Virus record (IMG/VR): IMGVR_UViG_3300009177_000038
Coordinates: 1 to 62,628 of that record
Reading direction: 5' to 3' (one strand)
DNA length: 62,628 nt
DNA from: a virus
Positions within the stretch are counted from its first letter, which is position 1; the number at the start of each line of letters is the position of its first letter. Below are positions 7,995 through 16,583 of the stretch, piece by piece. The position numbers and the translations under genes are program-made. Under the pieces are notes generated by a model. The model searched no databases, was not told where the DNA came from, and saw only the letters and a program-made list of their open reading frames with translations.

Positions 7995-9184
7995 TGCCCT
8001 TCGGCGCGCTTGCACCGCTCCCGATCCGCCTTGGCGGGTCACCGACAGAGGGCTGGGCAGCACGACAGCACGCACGTGCTGCGGCCGAACTGGTGATGCT
8101 GTGGCGCACGCTGCCGTTGGCGCTCGTAACCTTCGAACGCTCGACAGCCTACCCGGACGGCGCGGTCGTACGGTACAACGGGCGCAATGGTGTCGGGCCC
8201 CTGCACGCGCCAACGCTCACGCAAACTGATTCGCCCGACGGGTTCCTTTGGGAGCTCGAATGGGCGCGCAGCTACGAAGATGCCTTCGGTGTCCAACAGC
8301 GTTGGACGCTCCGACACGCGAACACGACCGGTCACTTTCTGCTGCCAGGGTTCGCCAACACCTTCGACTCACAAGTCGTGCCCGGGACAACCGGGAAGGT
8401 CTCGTTCAAGCTCGGCACCAACGCGACGCCCTGGCGAGCCACGTGCGTCGTGTACGGCTCATGGGGCGACGACCGCCAAATCGGCACCTACGGCGGCGAA
8501 CCCGACAAGCGCGACAACACGACCGAGGCGGACGAGCCCTACGCGGCCCAATGGCTCCGCGAAATCCAGGCGATGCGGGGCTCCGCGTATACGAAGGACC
8601 GCGGCTCCCTCGTCGACGTCGAGAACGTGGCGCTGGCCCGTCACTTCGCAGCTGTTTGGAGCCGAACGCCCGAGAAGTTCCGCGCGAACGCGACGCCACG
8701 GCGCGCTGATGAGCGGCTCGAGTACTGGCGTAAGGTGCTTGGCGTAGCGCGACGCGCCACCGATCCGGACTGGAAGCTCCGGCAGAACTGTTCCGCTCAC
8801 TACCAGGCCGCGCAGGGACCGCGCCTCGACGTCATCGAGTCATCGCTGCGGACGCTGCTCGGCGAAGCCTTCGTGGCTCTGCACACGCAGACCGGCAACG
8901 ACCTCGACGCGCCGCCCACGCTGACGTTCTGGCCAATCATCAACCCCGGCCCGGCCGCGTACGACATCGGTGGCGGGTGCTGGTCGAGCGAGCGCTCGCA
9001 CCTCACGGTGGAAGTCCGACAACCCAGTGGGATGTCGAATAGCGACTTCTCGAACCTGCTCAACGTCCAGATGTTCCAGCTCCTCGACGGGCTCTTGCCC
9101 GCGTGGGCGACGTTCGATTGGACGACCGGTGACGGGTTCCTGCTCGACATCTCGCAGCTCGACTTCGCAGGCATGACGACATGA
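7994..9184 (+). CDS. Mu gp48-like (DUF2313-type) baseplate/tail protein
   Basis: A 396-residue protein. The first 200 residues are unfamiliar. The second half resembles gp48/YmfQ-type proteins that close the baseplate: RADERLEYWRKVLGVARRA, LDVIESSLRTLLGEAFVALH, then beta-rich HLTVEVRQPSGMSNSDFSNL and FQLLDGLLPAWATFDW near the C-terminus. The last matches the 'L...l.pa...v.f.y' end seen in the family. In Mu the gene after gp47 is gp48, consistent with this position. It probably contacts the fibre proteins encoded next. The extra N-terminal domain makes it longer than Mu gp48 (about 190 residues). Confidence 0.55.
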   Translation: MPFGALAPLPIRLGGSPTEGWAARQHARAAAELVMLWRTLPLALVTFERSTAYPDGAVVRYNGRNGVGPLHAPTLTQTDSPDGFLWELEWARSYEDAFGVQQRWTLRHANTTGHFLLPGFANTFDSQVVPGTTGKVSFKLGTNATPWRATCVVYGSWGDDRQIGTYGGEPDKRDNTTEADEPYAAQWLREIQAMRGSAYTKDRGSLVDVENVALARHFAAVWSRTPEKFRANATPRRADERLEYWRKVLGVARRATDPDWKLRQNCSAHYQAAQGPRLDVIESSLRTLLGEAFVALHTQTGNDLDAPPTLTFWPIINPGPAAYDIGGGCWSSERSHLTVEVRQPSGMSNSDFSNLLNVQMFQLLDGLLPAWATFDWTTGDGFLLDISQLDFAGMTT

Positions 9185-10257
9185 GTCTTCTTTCGCTCTA
9201 CCGCGATCCCAATCCGCTCGGCTTTGGCTTCGGCGCTCGCTTGCCGAGCGCGACCGAGAACGAGCAGCTCCGCGGGCTCCGCCAATACAAGCGCGCCATT
9301 CAGGGCATGGTCGCGAACAATTTCGGCGTGCCGTCGATCGCGACCGCATCGTCGAAGCCCGTGCTTGCCGTCGCGTACGACGCGAAATTAGGCCTCTACA
9401 TCGCGACTTATGAAACTGCGAGTGGCGTCCCGGCGCTCAAGAGCAGCGTGGGCGCTCAACTGTGGGCGTCGCGCTCCCTGCCCGTGAGTTCGAACTTCAC
9501 GCCCGGCATTGCTGCAAGCTCAGGCGCGGGCCTTTTCGTGATCGGGGCAGGAATCCCGGGCGCCGCGACGGCCACGAAGTACCTGACCAGCCCGGACGGC
9601 ATCACATGGACCGCGCGCTCGAGCGCGACGTCGAGCGTCGACCAGATCCGAGCTTTGACTTGGGCGCCGTCGGCCAGCAAGTTCATCAGCGGATTCGGGC
9701 TGGGCAAGATCGAGACGTCTCCGGATGGCGTCACGTGGACGAGCCAGACGTCACCCATTGCCGCGAGCGCGGGCAATGGCTGGGTCGACTCCGCGGTGAG
9801 CGAGTCGCTGATCGTCATGATGGGGCCGCAAGACGGCACTTACGCGACCAGCCAGGACGGCGTGACGTGGACGCTTCGCCACTTCCCCAACAACGATCAT
9901 GTCCTGCAAGTCGTCTACAGCGCGGACCTGCAGCTTTGGATCGCGATCGGATTGAACGGCTCCACGAATGAGCTCTACACGCGCCCCGACGCCATCACGT
10001 GGACGCTGGGCACGATGCCCGCGGATGCGACCGACGTGATCACGGGCCTCGTCGAGCTCTGCGGCGCGCTTGTGCTCGCTTACTGGAACTCATCGCTTTC
10101 GAGCATCCAGAACATGGCCGTTTCGTTCGATGGCGGCGCGACCTGGACTTCGTCCCTGCATCTCTCGAGCTCGACGAGCAACATCGCGACGTACCTGTGT
10201 GATCGGCGCATCGCGCTGACCCTCGACGACACCGTGATTTTGGGCATCGGCATCTGA
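9181..10257 (+). CDS. Beta-propeller-like tail protein with Asp-box (BNR-type) repeats
   Basis: A 358-residue protein overlapping the previous stop by 4 bases. Five repeats of the form S/T-x-DG-x-TWT occur: SPDGITWT (about residue 137), SPDGVTWT (180), SQDGVTWT (225), RPDAITWT (268) and SFDGGATWT (315). They are about 44-47 residues apart, each followed by a beta-rich stretch. This is the Asp-box pattern of sialidase-type beta-propellers. No sialidase catalytic set is seen, so receptor or glycan binding is more likely than hydrolysis. Its place after the baseplate genes suggests a receptor-binding or fibre-linked protein. Confidence 0.6.
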   Translation: MSLLSLYRDPNPLGFGFGARLPSATENEQLRGLRQYKRAIQGMVANNFGVPSIATASSKPVLAVAYDAKLGLYIATYETASGVPALKSSVGAQLWASRSLPVSSNFTPGIAASSGAGLFVIGAGIPGAATATKYLTSPDGITWTARSSATSSVDQIRALTWAPSASKFISGFGLGKIETSPDGVTWTSQTSPIAASAGNGWVDSAVSESLIVMMGPQDGTYATSQDGVTWTLRHFPNNDHVLQVVYSADLQLWIAIGLNGSTNELYTRPDAITWTLGTMPADATDVITGLVELCGALVLAYWNSSLSSIQNMAVSFDGGATWTSSLHLSSSTSNIATYLCDRRIALTLDDTVILGIGI

Positions 10258-11360
10258 TGACCGAGCTGCGGACGATTCCTCAGTTTCCCGTGCCGAAGCG
10301 GGAAACGCAGCTGATCTTCAGCCTGGCAAGCGGTGCCAATTTCGCACGCATCTGGGTCACGGAGGCCCCGACGGGATCCGCTCTCAAACAGCAGCTCCTG
10401 AAGGCCACGCTGAACCGCGTTGAGGTCGCGACCACGAATGGCGGCGAAGCGTTCCCTTGGAAACAGATCTTCGACGTTGGTGGCAAATACACGCTGATCG
10501 TGCAGGAGTATCTGAAGGGGAGCGGCTACGGCGGCGGCTACGAGGGCGATCCCAACGGCGCAGAATCTGAGACCAAGATCGGTGGGGAAAACACCATCGC
10601 GCTGTTTATCGGACAACGTCTGACGCAAAAGATCGGGCCGGGCTCGGACAGCGCGACACTCGTGCTCTGGGTGTGGGACACAGTGATTCGCCGCACGACG
10701 CTGGCGTTTCATGGCGAGGAATCGCCGGCCATCGTCGCGCAGAGCCCGTCACCCAAGGCCCGCACCGCGATCGAGTCAGCGAGCGTTCGTGCGGCACTCG
10801 TTGCGCTGCGCGACATCGAGGCCTCTGTCGCGGTCGGCTCGATGGGGCCGTTGGTCAGCGACTACGTGATCCGTTGGAACTTCCACGTCACCAACACGGG
10901 CTTTCACGCGAACGGGGACACCAATAACGAATTGCCGGTCGGGCTCGCGAACGCTTCGACGCCCAGTGACCTGCAGACATTCGTCAACACGGCGCTCGCC
11001 AAGATGCGCGCGCACTTTAGCAACGACAACGGACAAGGCGTCGACTCAGCGGATTACCACAATCCGTCGGCGAGCTTGACCGTCGACGACTGGGCCGACA
11101 TGCCGCTCTATCGCAGCGTCGGCTCGCTCGAGGACGCTTACGGCGGCTTCGCAGATCTACATCGCTGCTACGAAGTGCACCGCGCTTCGCTCGCGTACCA
11201 CAGCTCGGCTGACACGACGGCGCTCACGGCGTTGCCGCTGCTGGCGCAGGTGCATGCCGCGTACCTCGCCATTCTCGCGCTCGCTGCACCCGCGACCCCG
11301 CCCGCGCAATCCGACGGTGCGATGGCGCTGATTGGTGTCGCGGGATTCAAGGAGGCCTGA
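10257..11360 (+). CDS. Phage tail/fibre-region protein of unknown function
   Basis: A 367-residue protein starting in the stop of the propeller gene (TGATG). It has an N-terminal beta-rich part (QLIFSLASGANFARIWVTEA), a Gly-rich turn (KGSGYGGGYEGDPNG) and a helical C-terminal half (VRAALVALRDIEASVAVGSM, HRCYEVHRASLAYHSSADTT, LLAQVHAAYLAILALAAPAT). No family is recognised. It is likely a virion protein because it is flanked by receptor-binding genes and shares their overlapping translation signals. An AAGGAGG Shine-Dalgarno sequence for the next gene lies inside its last codons. Confidence 0.45.
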   Translation: MTELRTIPQFPVPKRETQLIFSLASGANFARIWVTEAPTGSALKQQLLKATLNRVEVATTNGGEAFPWKQIFDVGGKYTLIVQEYLKGSGYGGGYEGDPNGAESETKIGGENTIALFIGQRLTQKIGPGSDSATLVLWVWDTVIRRTTLAFHGEESPAIVAQSPSPKARTAIESASVRAALVALRDIEASVAVGSMGPLVSDYVIRWNFHVTNTGFHANGDTNNELPVGLANASTPSDLQTFVNTALAKMRAHFSNDNGQGVDSADYHNPSASLTVDDWADMPLYRSVGSLEDAYGGFADLHRCYEVHRASLAYHSSADTTALTALPLLAQVHAAYLAILALAAPATPPAQSDGAMALIGVAGFKEA

Positions 11361-11361
11361 A

Positions 11362-11817
11362 TTGCCCGGCATACTCGCAATCTCCGCCAGCAAAGTCATG
11401 ACGGGTGGCGACACTGCGCCAGACAACGTCGTCGCCGGCTACATCACGGCCGAGCAGATCGCGCTTTCGACCACGCCGACCGGGACCACGTACGAATGGT
11501 CGCTCGCGAAGCCAACGGGCTCGAGCGCGCGCGCCGATCTCAGCGCGTCGACGGGCGCGTCGGTGTCGTTCACGCCCGATGTTGCGGGCAACTACGGGAT
11601 TGCCTGCACGGTCGACGAGACCACCACGTATACGCTCCTGCTCGCCGTCGCGAACGTCGGGCAGGTCATCACGCTCGGAATCCTTCAGTTCATGCCGCTG
11701 CACGACGCGCAGGTTCCGACGCCCGCGACGGGACGCTCGGTCTACTACTCGATCGAATCCGCGAAGGTCGTCGAGAAGCGACCCGACGGGACCGTGCACC
11801 CATTCACCACGACGTGA
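11362..11817 (+). CDS. Small tail protein, paralogue of the N-terminal domain of the collagen-like fibre
   Basis: The start is TTG at 11362, because AAGGAGG lies at 11348-11354, 7 bases upstream, just inside the end of the previous gene. The 151-residue product is beta-rich. It clearly resembles residues 1-145 of the collagen-like fibre gene at 13042: both start PGILA/AGILA, then share WSLAKPxG/WSIAKPNG, ARADLS/SRSDLS, SFTPDVAGNYG/VFTPDVEGYYV and a PTPATGRSVYYSI/PTPPLGSLAVFVD segment. This suggests an immunoglobulin- or attachment-like adaptor domain used in two copies. It is probably a structural fibre component. Confidence 0.55.
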   Translation: MPGILAISASKVMTGGDTAPDNVVAGYITAEQIALSTTPTGTTYEWSLAKPTGSSARADLSASTGASVSFTPDVAGNYGIACTVDETTTYTLLLAVANVGQVITLGILQFMPLHDAQVPTPATGRSVYYSIESAKVVEKRPDGTVHPFTTT

Positions 11818-11821
11818 GGCC

Positions 11822-13015
11822 ATGGTTTCAGCTGATTTCACGGTAAACGGCGAGTCCAATCCCGCTGCGCACGAGGTCGCGTACGGCGCCGTCGCGACGT
11901 TTGCCCTATTGTCAACGAGCGGCGCGGATAGCATCGAGTGCGAGATCGTCAGCTCGAGCAAGTCCGGCGAGGATTTGCCGACAGTCACGCTCGGCGGCTC
12001 ACCGCTTGGCGCGACCGCTACGTGCACGATGCCGGCCGATCCCGCTGACGGGTTGGGGCGCTCCTTTCGAGTCAAATATGCAGTCTCGACTCGCCAGGTC
12101 GGCGCCGACGGCAAGATCGTCCAGGACGTCCGCTACGCAGTCTTCGGTGCGCTCAATGACGCGGGGCTTTTGCCGATCTGCGTCGGTGAGGAGCTCGACC
12201 GCAACGGCACGCATGGCGTCACCGAGACCGTCAATGAAGCGCTCCGTGGCGTCGGTCAGGGCGGCATTTCGGGTGCACTGCAGTACCACGATACCTCGCT
12301 GTCGCCCGTCGGGCTTTGGCAGCTGAACAAGTCGCTCATCGAGGTAGTGAGTGGCCTCAGCCTGACACTCGACGGTGGAACGATCCAATACGCCCAAATC
12401 CGTCCGTCGGCGTGGGGCTTTGCCTTCAACGGCAACACGCAGCTGCAGCGATCGACACGCGATGCGGCGCTTGCACGCACGGGCGCGCTCAGCTGCTCGA
12501 TGCTGCTGCACATCCCCGACTATCCGTCGGCTCTCTTCACGCTGCTCTCGATGGGCAGCTCGGACTTCAATGCTCCGGCGACGAACTGCCTGTATCGCCT
12601 GAGCGTCGACACGAACCTGAACCTCGTCTATCAGTCCGACAGCGGCAGCGGGCCCACCACTTACACGGGCACGTTCAGTAGTTCCGACGCAACGTTGCCG
12701 CTCGGTGTGCTCTTTCATCTTGGATTTACGCGCTCCGCGGACAACGCGGGCACGCAAACGATCAAGATGTACTTGCAGGGCACGCAGGTCGGCAGTTCGA
12801 TCACCAATGCCACCACTCCGACCGGTGGCACTCAAACGACGGGCGATCCGGTGCGTTTCGGCATCTCGGGCAAGCTCGCCAACAATTCGAGCGATCGCAT
12901 CCCCAAGGGCGTGATCATGCTCTCGCCGAAGATCTATCCGGCGGAGCTCTCGGCCGCGGACATGAAGGCCGAATACAACCGCTGTCTCGAGAACGTGTAC
13001 GGCCATCTCGCCTAA
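11822..13015 (+). CDS. LamG/concanavalin-like tail receptor-binding protein
   Basis: ATG at 11822, 4 bases after the previous stop; an in-frame extension upstream lies over that gene and is not used. The 397-residue product begins with a 60-residue beta domain (ADFTVNGESNPAAHEVAYGA). From about residue 190 it has a jelly-roll LamG/concanavalin pattern: WGFAFNGNTQLQRSTRDAAL, GALSCSMLLHIPDYPSALFT, HLGFTRSADNAGTQTIKMYL, QGTQVGSSITNATT, FGISGKLANNSSDRIPKGVI, then YPAELSAADMKAEYN. Such domains bind carbohydrate. It lies between the two genes that share an adaptor domain, forming a likely fibre module that determines host range. Confidence 0.6.
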   Translation: MVSADFTVNGESNPAAHEVAYGAVATFALLSTSGADSIECEIVSSSKSGEDLPTVTLGGSPLGATATCTMPADPADGLGRSFRVKYAVSTRQVGADGKIVQDVRYAVFGALNDAGLLPICVGEELDRNGTHGVTETVNEALRGVGQGGISGALQYHDTSLSPVGLWQLNKSLIEVVSGLSLTLDGGTIQYAQIRPSAWGFAFNGNTQLQRSTRDAALARTGALSCSMLLHIPDYPSALFTLLSMGSSDFNAPATNCLYRLSVDTNLNLVYQSDSGSGPTTYTGTFSSSDATLPLGVLFHLGFTRSADNAGTQTIKMYLQGTQVGSSITNATTPTGGTQTTGDPVRFGISGKLANNSSDRIPKGVIMLSPKIYPAELSAADMKAEYNRCLENVYGHLA

Positions 13016-13041
13016 GACAAGCCGTCTCCGCGTAGCGCTAA

Positions 13042-14367
13042 ATGGCGGGCATCCTCGCGAACAGCGTCTCGGTCACCATGCTGATCGGGGACGAACTGCC
13101 GACCAACTCCGTCATCGGCTTCGTTGTTGGCGAGCAGATTACGCTGAGTCTCACGCCCTCCGCGATGGTCGCGGATTGGAGCATCGCGAAGCCGAATGGC
13201 GCGACTTCACGCAGCGATCTATCGAGCCGCAGCGACCTATCGGTCGTCTTCACGCCGGACGTCGAAGGCTATTACGTCGTCACCTGCTCGGTCGACGGTG
13301 TGCTCTTTTACGTGCTGCGTCTCGGTGCCGTGCAGGTCGCGCCGATCACGGTCACAGGCGCGTGGCAGCTGACGGAGCGCCAGGCGACGTCGATTCCGAC
13401 ACCGCCACTCGGTAGCCTCGCGGTGTTCGTCGACGCGGCTGACCGAGTCCTCAAACAGAAGGATTCGGCGGGCGCCGTGTCGATCCTGCAGGGCCAGCAG
13501 GGCCCCGTCGGACCAGCGGGACCAGCTGGGCAAAACGGAACGAATGGCGTGGACGGTGCGCAAGGCGTCCAAGGCATTCAGGGACCGGCAGGACCACAGG
13601 GGCCGGCCGGCACGCCGTGGGCGCAAGTCGCGTATGGCACCACTCAAACGGGTGTCGCTGACCCAAGCAACCCCGGCAAGTTCGTCACGCTATTCCGCTG
13701 GGGCACGCTCGGTACGAACGTCCTCTACATCGGCAAGGGTCAGGCGGGCGTCAACGAGATCGCGATTCCGTCGATCGTCCTCGACGCCGACATCGACCAC
13801 AACTTCTACATCAAGGGCGTCCTCGCCGCGAAATTCAGCTACCACGGCGGGTTTCAGGGGCTCCTGCTCTCGCAGCAGCGCGTTCAGTTCGTCAACACGA
13901 TCGGGACGGCCGCGCCAGGCTCGCTCTCGGCACCGAACAAGAACTCGTTCGTCTTCTTCGAAGCTCCCCCGCCAGCCGTCAATGTGACGGCACGCGCGCT
14001 CGTCACGCTCGGGCAGGGTGCGGGCAGCACGACCGGCCAAGCGCGCGCGGGCGCATGGGTTGGAGCCGCCGGCTTCGTGAGCACGACGAGCGGCACCGTT
14101 ATCGGTGCAGACGCGTGGCTCAGCGGTTCCACGAGAAACGGTGTCATCGAGGGCAACCTGCTCTTCTGTCGCCCCGTCAATAGCGACATCGAGAACTTCG
14201 ATTTCGCGCCGTTCCCCGCCAACGGGATGAAGGGCGGCGCCATCTTCTTCCCCGCGCAGGCGGCACCGAACGCAATGCCGTCGACTGAAGCGTACGTCTA
14301 CACAGATCCGACGACGCACAAACTCATGATCTGCCAGCCCGGCGAGCTCGGGCCGCGCGCGCTTTGA
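13042..14367 (+). CDS. Collagen-like tail fibre protein
   Basis: A 441-residue protein from ATG 13042. Residues 1-145 are paralogous to the product of the gene at 11362. Residues about 155-195 are a collagen-like Gly-X-Y run (GPVGPAGPAGQNGTNGVDGA, QGVQGIQGPAGPQGPAGTP), as in many phage fibres where the trimeric collagen rod links an attachment domain to a receptor-binding head. The C-terminal 240 residues are Gly/Ala/Thr-rich and beta-like and may be the trimeric tip. The collagen run is encoded by GC-rich repetitive DNA and may vary in length between isolates. Confidence 0.75.
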   Translation: MAGILANSVSVTMLIGDELPTNSVIGFVVGEQITLSLTPSAMVADWSIAKPNGATSRSDLSSRSDLSVVFTPDVEGYYVVTCSVDGVLFYVLRLGAVQVAPITVTGAWQLTERQATSIPTPPLGSLAVFVDAADRVLKQKDSAGAVSILQGQQGPVGPAGPAGQNGTNGVDGAQGVQGIQGPAGPQGPAGTPWAQVAYGTTQTGVADPSNPGKFVTLFRWGTLGTNVLYIGKGQAGVNEIAIPSIVLDADIDHNFYIKGVLAAKFSYHGGFQGLLLSQQRVQFVNTIGTAAPGSLSAPNKNSFVFFEAPPPAVNVTARALVTLGQGAGSTTGQARAGAWVGAAGFVSTTSGTVIGADAWLSGSTRNGVIEGNLLFCRPVNSDIENFDFAPFPANGMKGGAIFFPAQAAPNAMPSTEAYVYTDPTTHKLMICQPGELGPRAL

Positions 14368-14379
14368 AAGGCATTCCAA

Positions 14380-14523
14380 ATGCTCATCGGAATTGGCGTC
14401 GGCGTCGACTTTGCGATCGTCGACCCTCCGACTTCTTCCGGACCCCCTGACGATAACTCCGTCATCGACGAAGCCGGCAACACGGTGATCGACGAGGCGG
14501 GCAACACGGTCGTGCACGAGTAA
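14380..14523 (+). CDS. 47-residue protein with tandem VIDEAGNTV repeats
   Basis: A small gene between two fibre genes, with GAAAGG about 8 bases before ATG 14380 and stop TAA at 14521-14523, 2 bases before the next start. The product begins MLIGIGVGVDFAIV, has a Ser/Pro/Asp linker, and ends with repeats VIDEAGNTV, VIDEAGNTV, VHE. Proteins of this kind appear beside fibre genes in phages, but I do not recall a proven function. The repeat could form a short beta strand that docks onto a fibre trimer. Size, spacing, ribosome site and repeat make coding likely. Confidence 0.55.
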   Translation: MLIGIGVGVDFAIVDPPTSSGPPDDNSVIDEAGNTVIDEAGNTVVHE

Positions 14524-14525
14524 CC

Positions 14526-15836
14526 ATGGCAACAGTTCATCACAAAGACCTGACCGGCGCAGACCTCCACGTCCCGAAGGCGCACGCATCGAGCCATGTC
14601 GGCGGTTCGGACCCGATAGCAAACGCCAGTGGTGCGACCGCGGGTTTGATGTCCGCGACCGACAAGAGCAGCCTCGACTCGCTCGTCACGAACGGCACGA
14701 CGAAGATCCAAGAGTCGAGCGGCCCGACCACGCTCACGGCGGGCGCTTGGTCTCCTGGGCAGGTGCTCAAGCGCGTCGGCAGCACCATGGTCGGCGTCTT
14801 CGCTGCCCTTGCGCTGCTCGTGTGCGGGGACGGCTCGGACGGTAACGTCACGATCTCGAGCGGCACGACAACGCTGGCGCGCGTCCAGTTCTATCAGAAC
14901 CTGACGATCACAGGCGGGACGCTCGATCTGAGCACCGCCGGTGCCTGTGTTGCCGGCACCTACGACGCCACTGCCGCGCCCACGGGAGCCATCAAAGCAC
15001 TCGCGACACTGGGCGCAGGTGGCAATGGCTCGGGCGCCACGGGTGGCGGCGCGACGGTTCCGGGCACTGCCAAGTTCGTTGGTATCGGCAGCGTCGGCAC
15101 GGCTGGAACAACGGCCACGACTGGCGCCGGCACGACCGCGACGATCGTCTCCCAGATCAACGGCGCGGGCGGAGCTGGCGGAGCCTCGGGCGCAGGCGGC
15201 ACTGCGAATAGCGGCGGCACGGCAGGTGGTGCCAGCGGCGTCGGCACGGCGGCAAACGCCACGTACCTTACTCAATGGGTCGCGCTCTCCGGTCTCTCTC
15301 GTGGCACTGCGCTCATCCAAGGTGGCGTCGGAGGTCGCGGCGGCTCCAGCGGTGCGGGCGATGGCACGAACGTCGGCGGCGGCGGCGGTGGTGGTGGCCC
15401 AGGCGCTCCTGTCGCTTGGTTCGTCTGTAACACGTTCGCGCGTGGTGGCAGCACGGGCGCCTCAATGTTTCAGGCAGTCGGCGCTGCAGGCGGCAACGGC
15501 GGCAACGCCGTCACGGGCAACGGCGGTGGCGGCTCGGGCGCAGGCGGCGGTGGTGGCGGTTGGATCTATTTCGGCTACTTCCAACTCAGCGGCTCGGCGG
15601 CAACGAATTGCTTCGATGCTTCAGGTGGGCAAGGCGGCACTGGCGGCAACGGCGTCGGCACCGGCAAGGGCGGACAGGGCGGGACCGGGGGCGGTGGCGG
15701 CATGATCTTCATCTTCGATCTAGCGAACGGCACCCTCACGCCAACACCAGGCTCCGCGGGCAGTGCAGGTGCGGCGGTAACGACCACGGCAGGCACGACC
15801 GGCGGCGCCGGTGGCGCATGTCTCGCTTCGCTCTGA
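14526..15836 (+). CDS. Gly-rich tail fibre protein
   Basis: A 436-residue protein from ATG 14526. The N-terminus (MATVHHKDLTGADLHVPKAH, then HVGGSDPI, GLMSATDKSSLDSL) matches the standard N-terminal attachment sequence of many phage tail fibres and capsid fibres. The remainder, especially residues 180-430, is extremely rich in Gly, Ala, Ser and Thr (GGAGGASGAGGTANSGG, GGGSGAGGGGGG), as in Gly-rich (polyglycine-II-like) receptor tips of T-even-type adhesins. Repetitive Gly-rich coding could recombine to change host range. Expected to be exposed on the virion surface. Confidence 0.75.
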   Translation: MATVHHKDLTGADLHVPKAHASSHVGGSDPIANASGATAGLMSATDKSSLDSLVTNGTTKIQESSGPTTLTAGAWSPGQVLKRVGSTMVGVFAALALLVCGDGSDGNVTISSGTTTLARVQFYQNLTITGGTLDLSTAGACVAGTYDATAAPTGAIKALATLGAGGNGSGATGGGATVPGTAKFVGIGSVGTAGTTATTGAGTTATIVSQINGAGGAGGASGAGGTANSGGTAGGASGVGTAANATYLTQWVALSGLSRGTALIQGGVGGRGGSSGAGDGTNVGGGGGGGGPGAPVAWFVCNTFARGGSTGASMFQAVGAAGGNGGNAVTGNGGGGSGAGGGGGGWIYFGYFQLSGSAATNCFDASGGQGGTGGNGVGTGKGGQGGTGGGGGMIFIFDLANGTLTPTPGSAGSAGAAVTTTAGTTGGAGGACLASL

Positions 15837-15843
15837 GTTTCCC

Positions 15844-16464
15844 ATGAAACACACCATTGAACTGGTCGACACTGCAGAATTCACGGGCGATGCGTCCGGC
15901 GTGCGCGCGTACGCGAAAGTGCACTTCGACGTGCCAAAGGACGAGGTTCTCGTTCTTTCGGGATGCACGCACACGGGCGGCCGCATCACGCTCGGCACAC
16001 ATGTCGAATTGCGCAAGCGAGACGACGGCACGCACGAGCTCGCAGGCGAGCACGACCACCACAATCATGCGGCGTCGTTCAATCGCCACCTCGAAGCATT
16101 CGATCCCGAGCTCGCGCGCGCGATCAAGGGCGAGCTCGAACAGAAAGCGATCCCGCGCGCCAATGCCGACGAGGTGAAGCGCGCGACGCGGCGAGCTGAG
16201 AAGGCAAGACTGGCAGCTGAGGAGGCCGCGCGCTTCGAAGCTGAACAGAAGGCAGCCGCTGAAGAACAAGAGCGCGTCAGCACCGCGATCGCAGCCCAAG
16301 AGAAGGCCGAAGCGGAAGCGTACGAGCGCCGTAAAGCGGAGACCAAAGAGGCGGCCCGCCTCGATGCCGCTAAGAAGGCCGAAGCCGAAAAGGCTCTGCA
16401 TCAGCGCATCGCCGACCTGGAAGCCAAGGTCGAGGCGCTCACCGCGCAGAAGCCCGCTCAGTAA
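15844..16464 (+). CDS. Tail-associated protein with long C-terminal coiled coil
   Basis: ATG at 15844 is chosen over the in-frame extension that overlaps the fibre gene. The 206-residue product has a beta-rich N-terminal domain of about 70 residues (HTIELVDTAEFTGDASGVRA, VHFDVPKDEVLVLSGCTHTG) and a His-rich turn (GEHDHHNHAA). An uninterrupted Ala/Glu/Lys coiled coil follows (RLAAEEAARFEAEQKAAAEE and so on) to the C-terminus. The last gene of the fibre block, it may be a fibre chaperone or trimerising structural part. The His cluster could bind metal. No family is recognised. Confidence 0.5.
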   Translation: MKHTIELVDTAEFTGDASGVRAYAKVHFDVPKDEVLVLSGCTHTGGRITLGTHVELRKRDDGTHELAGEHDHHNHAASFNRHLEAFDPELARAIKGELEQKAIPRANADEVKRATRRAEKARLAAEEAARFEAEQKAAAEEQERVSTAIAAQEKAEAEAYERRKAETKEAARLDAAKKAEAEKALHQRIADLEAKVEALTAQKPAQ

Positions 16465-16481
16465 CCGACAGATCAACTCGT

Positions 16482-16564
16482 CGAAGCCCTCGCGAGAGGG
16501 CGGCACGTCAGTGCGCGGTCCCCCTCCCGCTGCGCCGGCGTCTCGCCTTCGCTCGAGGGCTTCG
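16482..16564 (+). repeat. Inverted repeat between tail and lysis genes
   Basis: CGAAGCCCTCG at 16482-16492 is mirrored exactly by CGAGGGCTTCG at 16554-16564, giving an 11-base-pair stem around about 60 bases that include the small palindrome CTCGCGAG. The element fills the 119-base gap between the tail operon and the lysis region. It lacks a T-run, so it is not an ordinary terminator. It may slow or modulate readthrough into lysis genes or protect mRNA ends. Confidence 0.4.
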
Positions 16565-16583
16565 GTGCATTCGGAGACAATCA

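Noticed and set aside
11999-13006. 335-codon minus-strand frame
   Set aside because: Antisense to the LamG-like gene, which has clear domain pattern and ribosome context.
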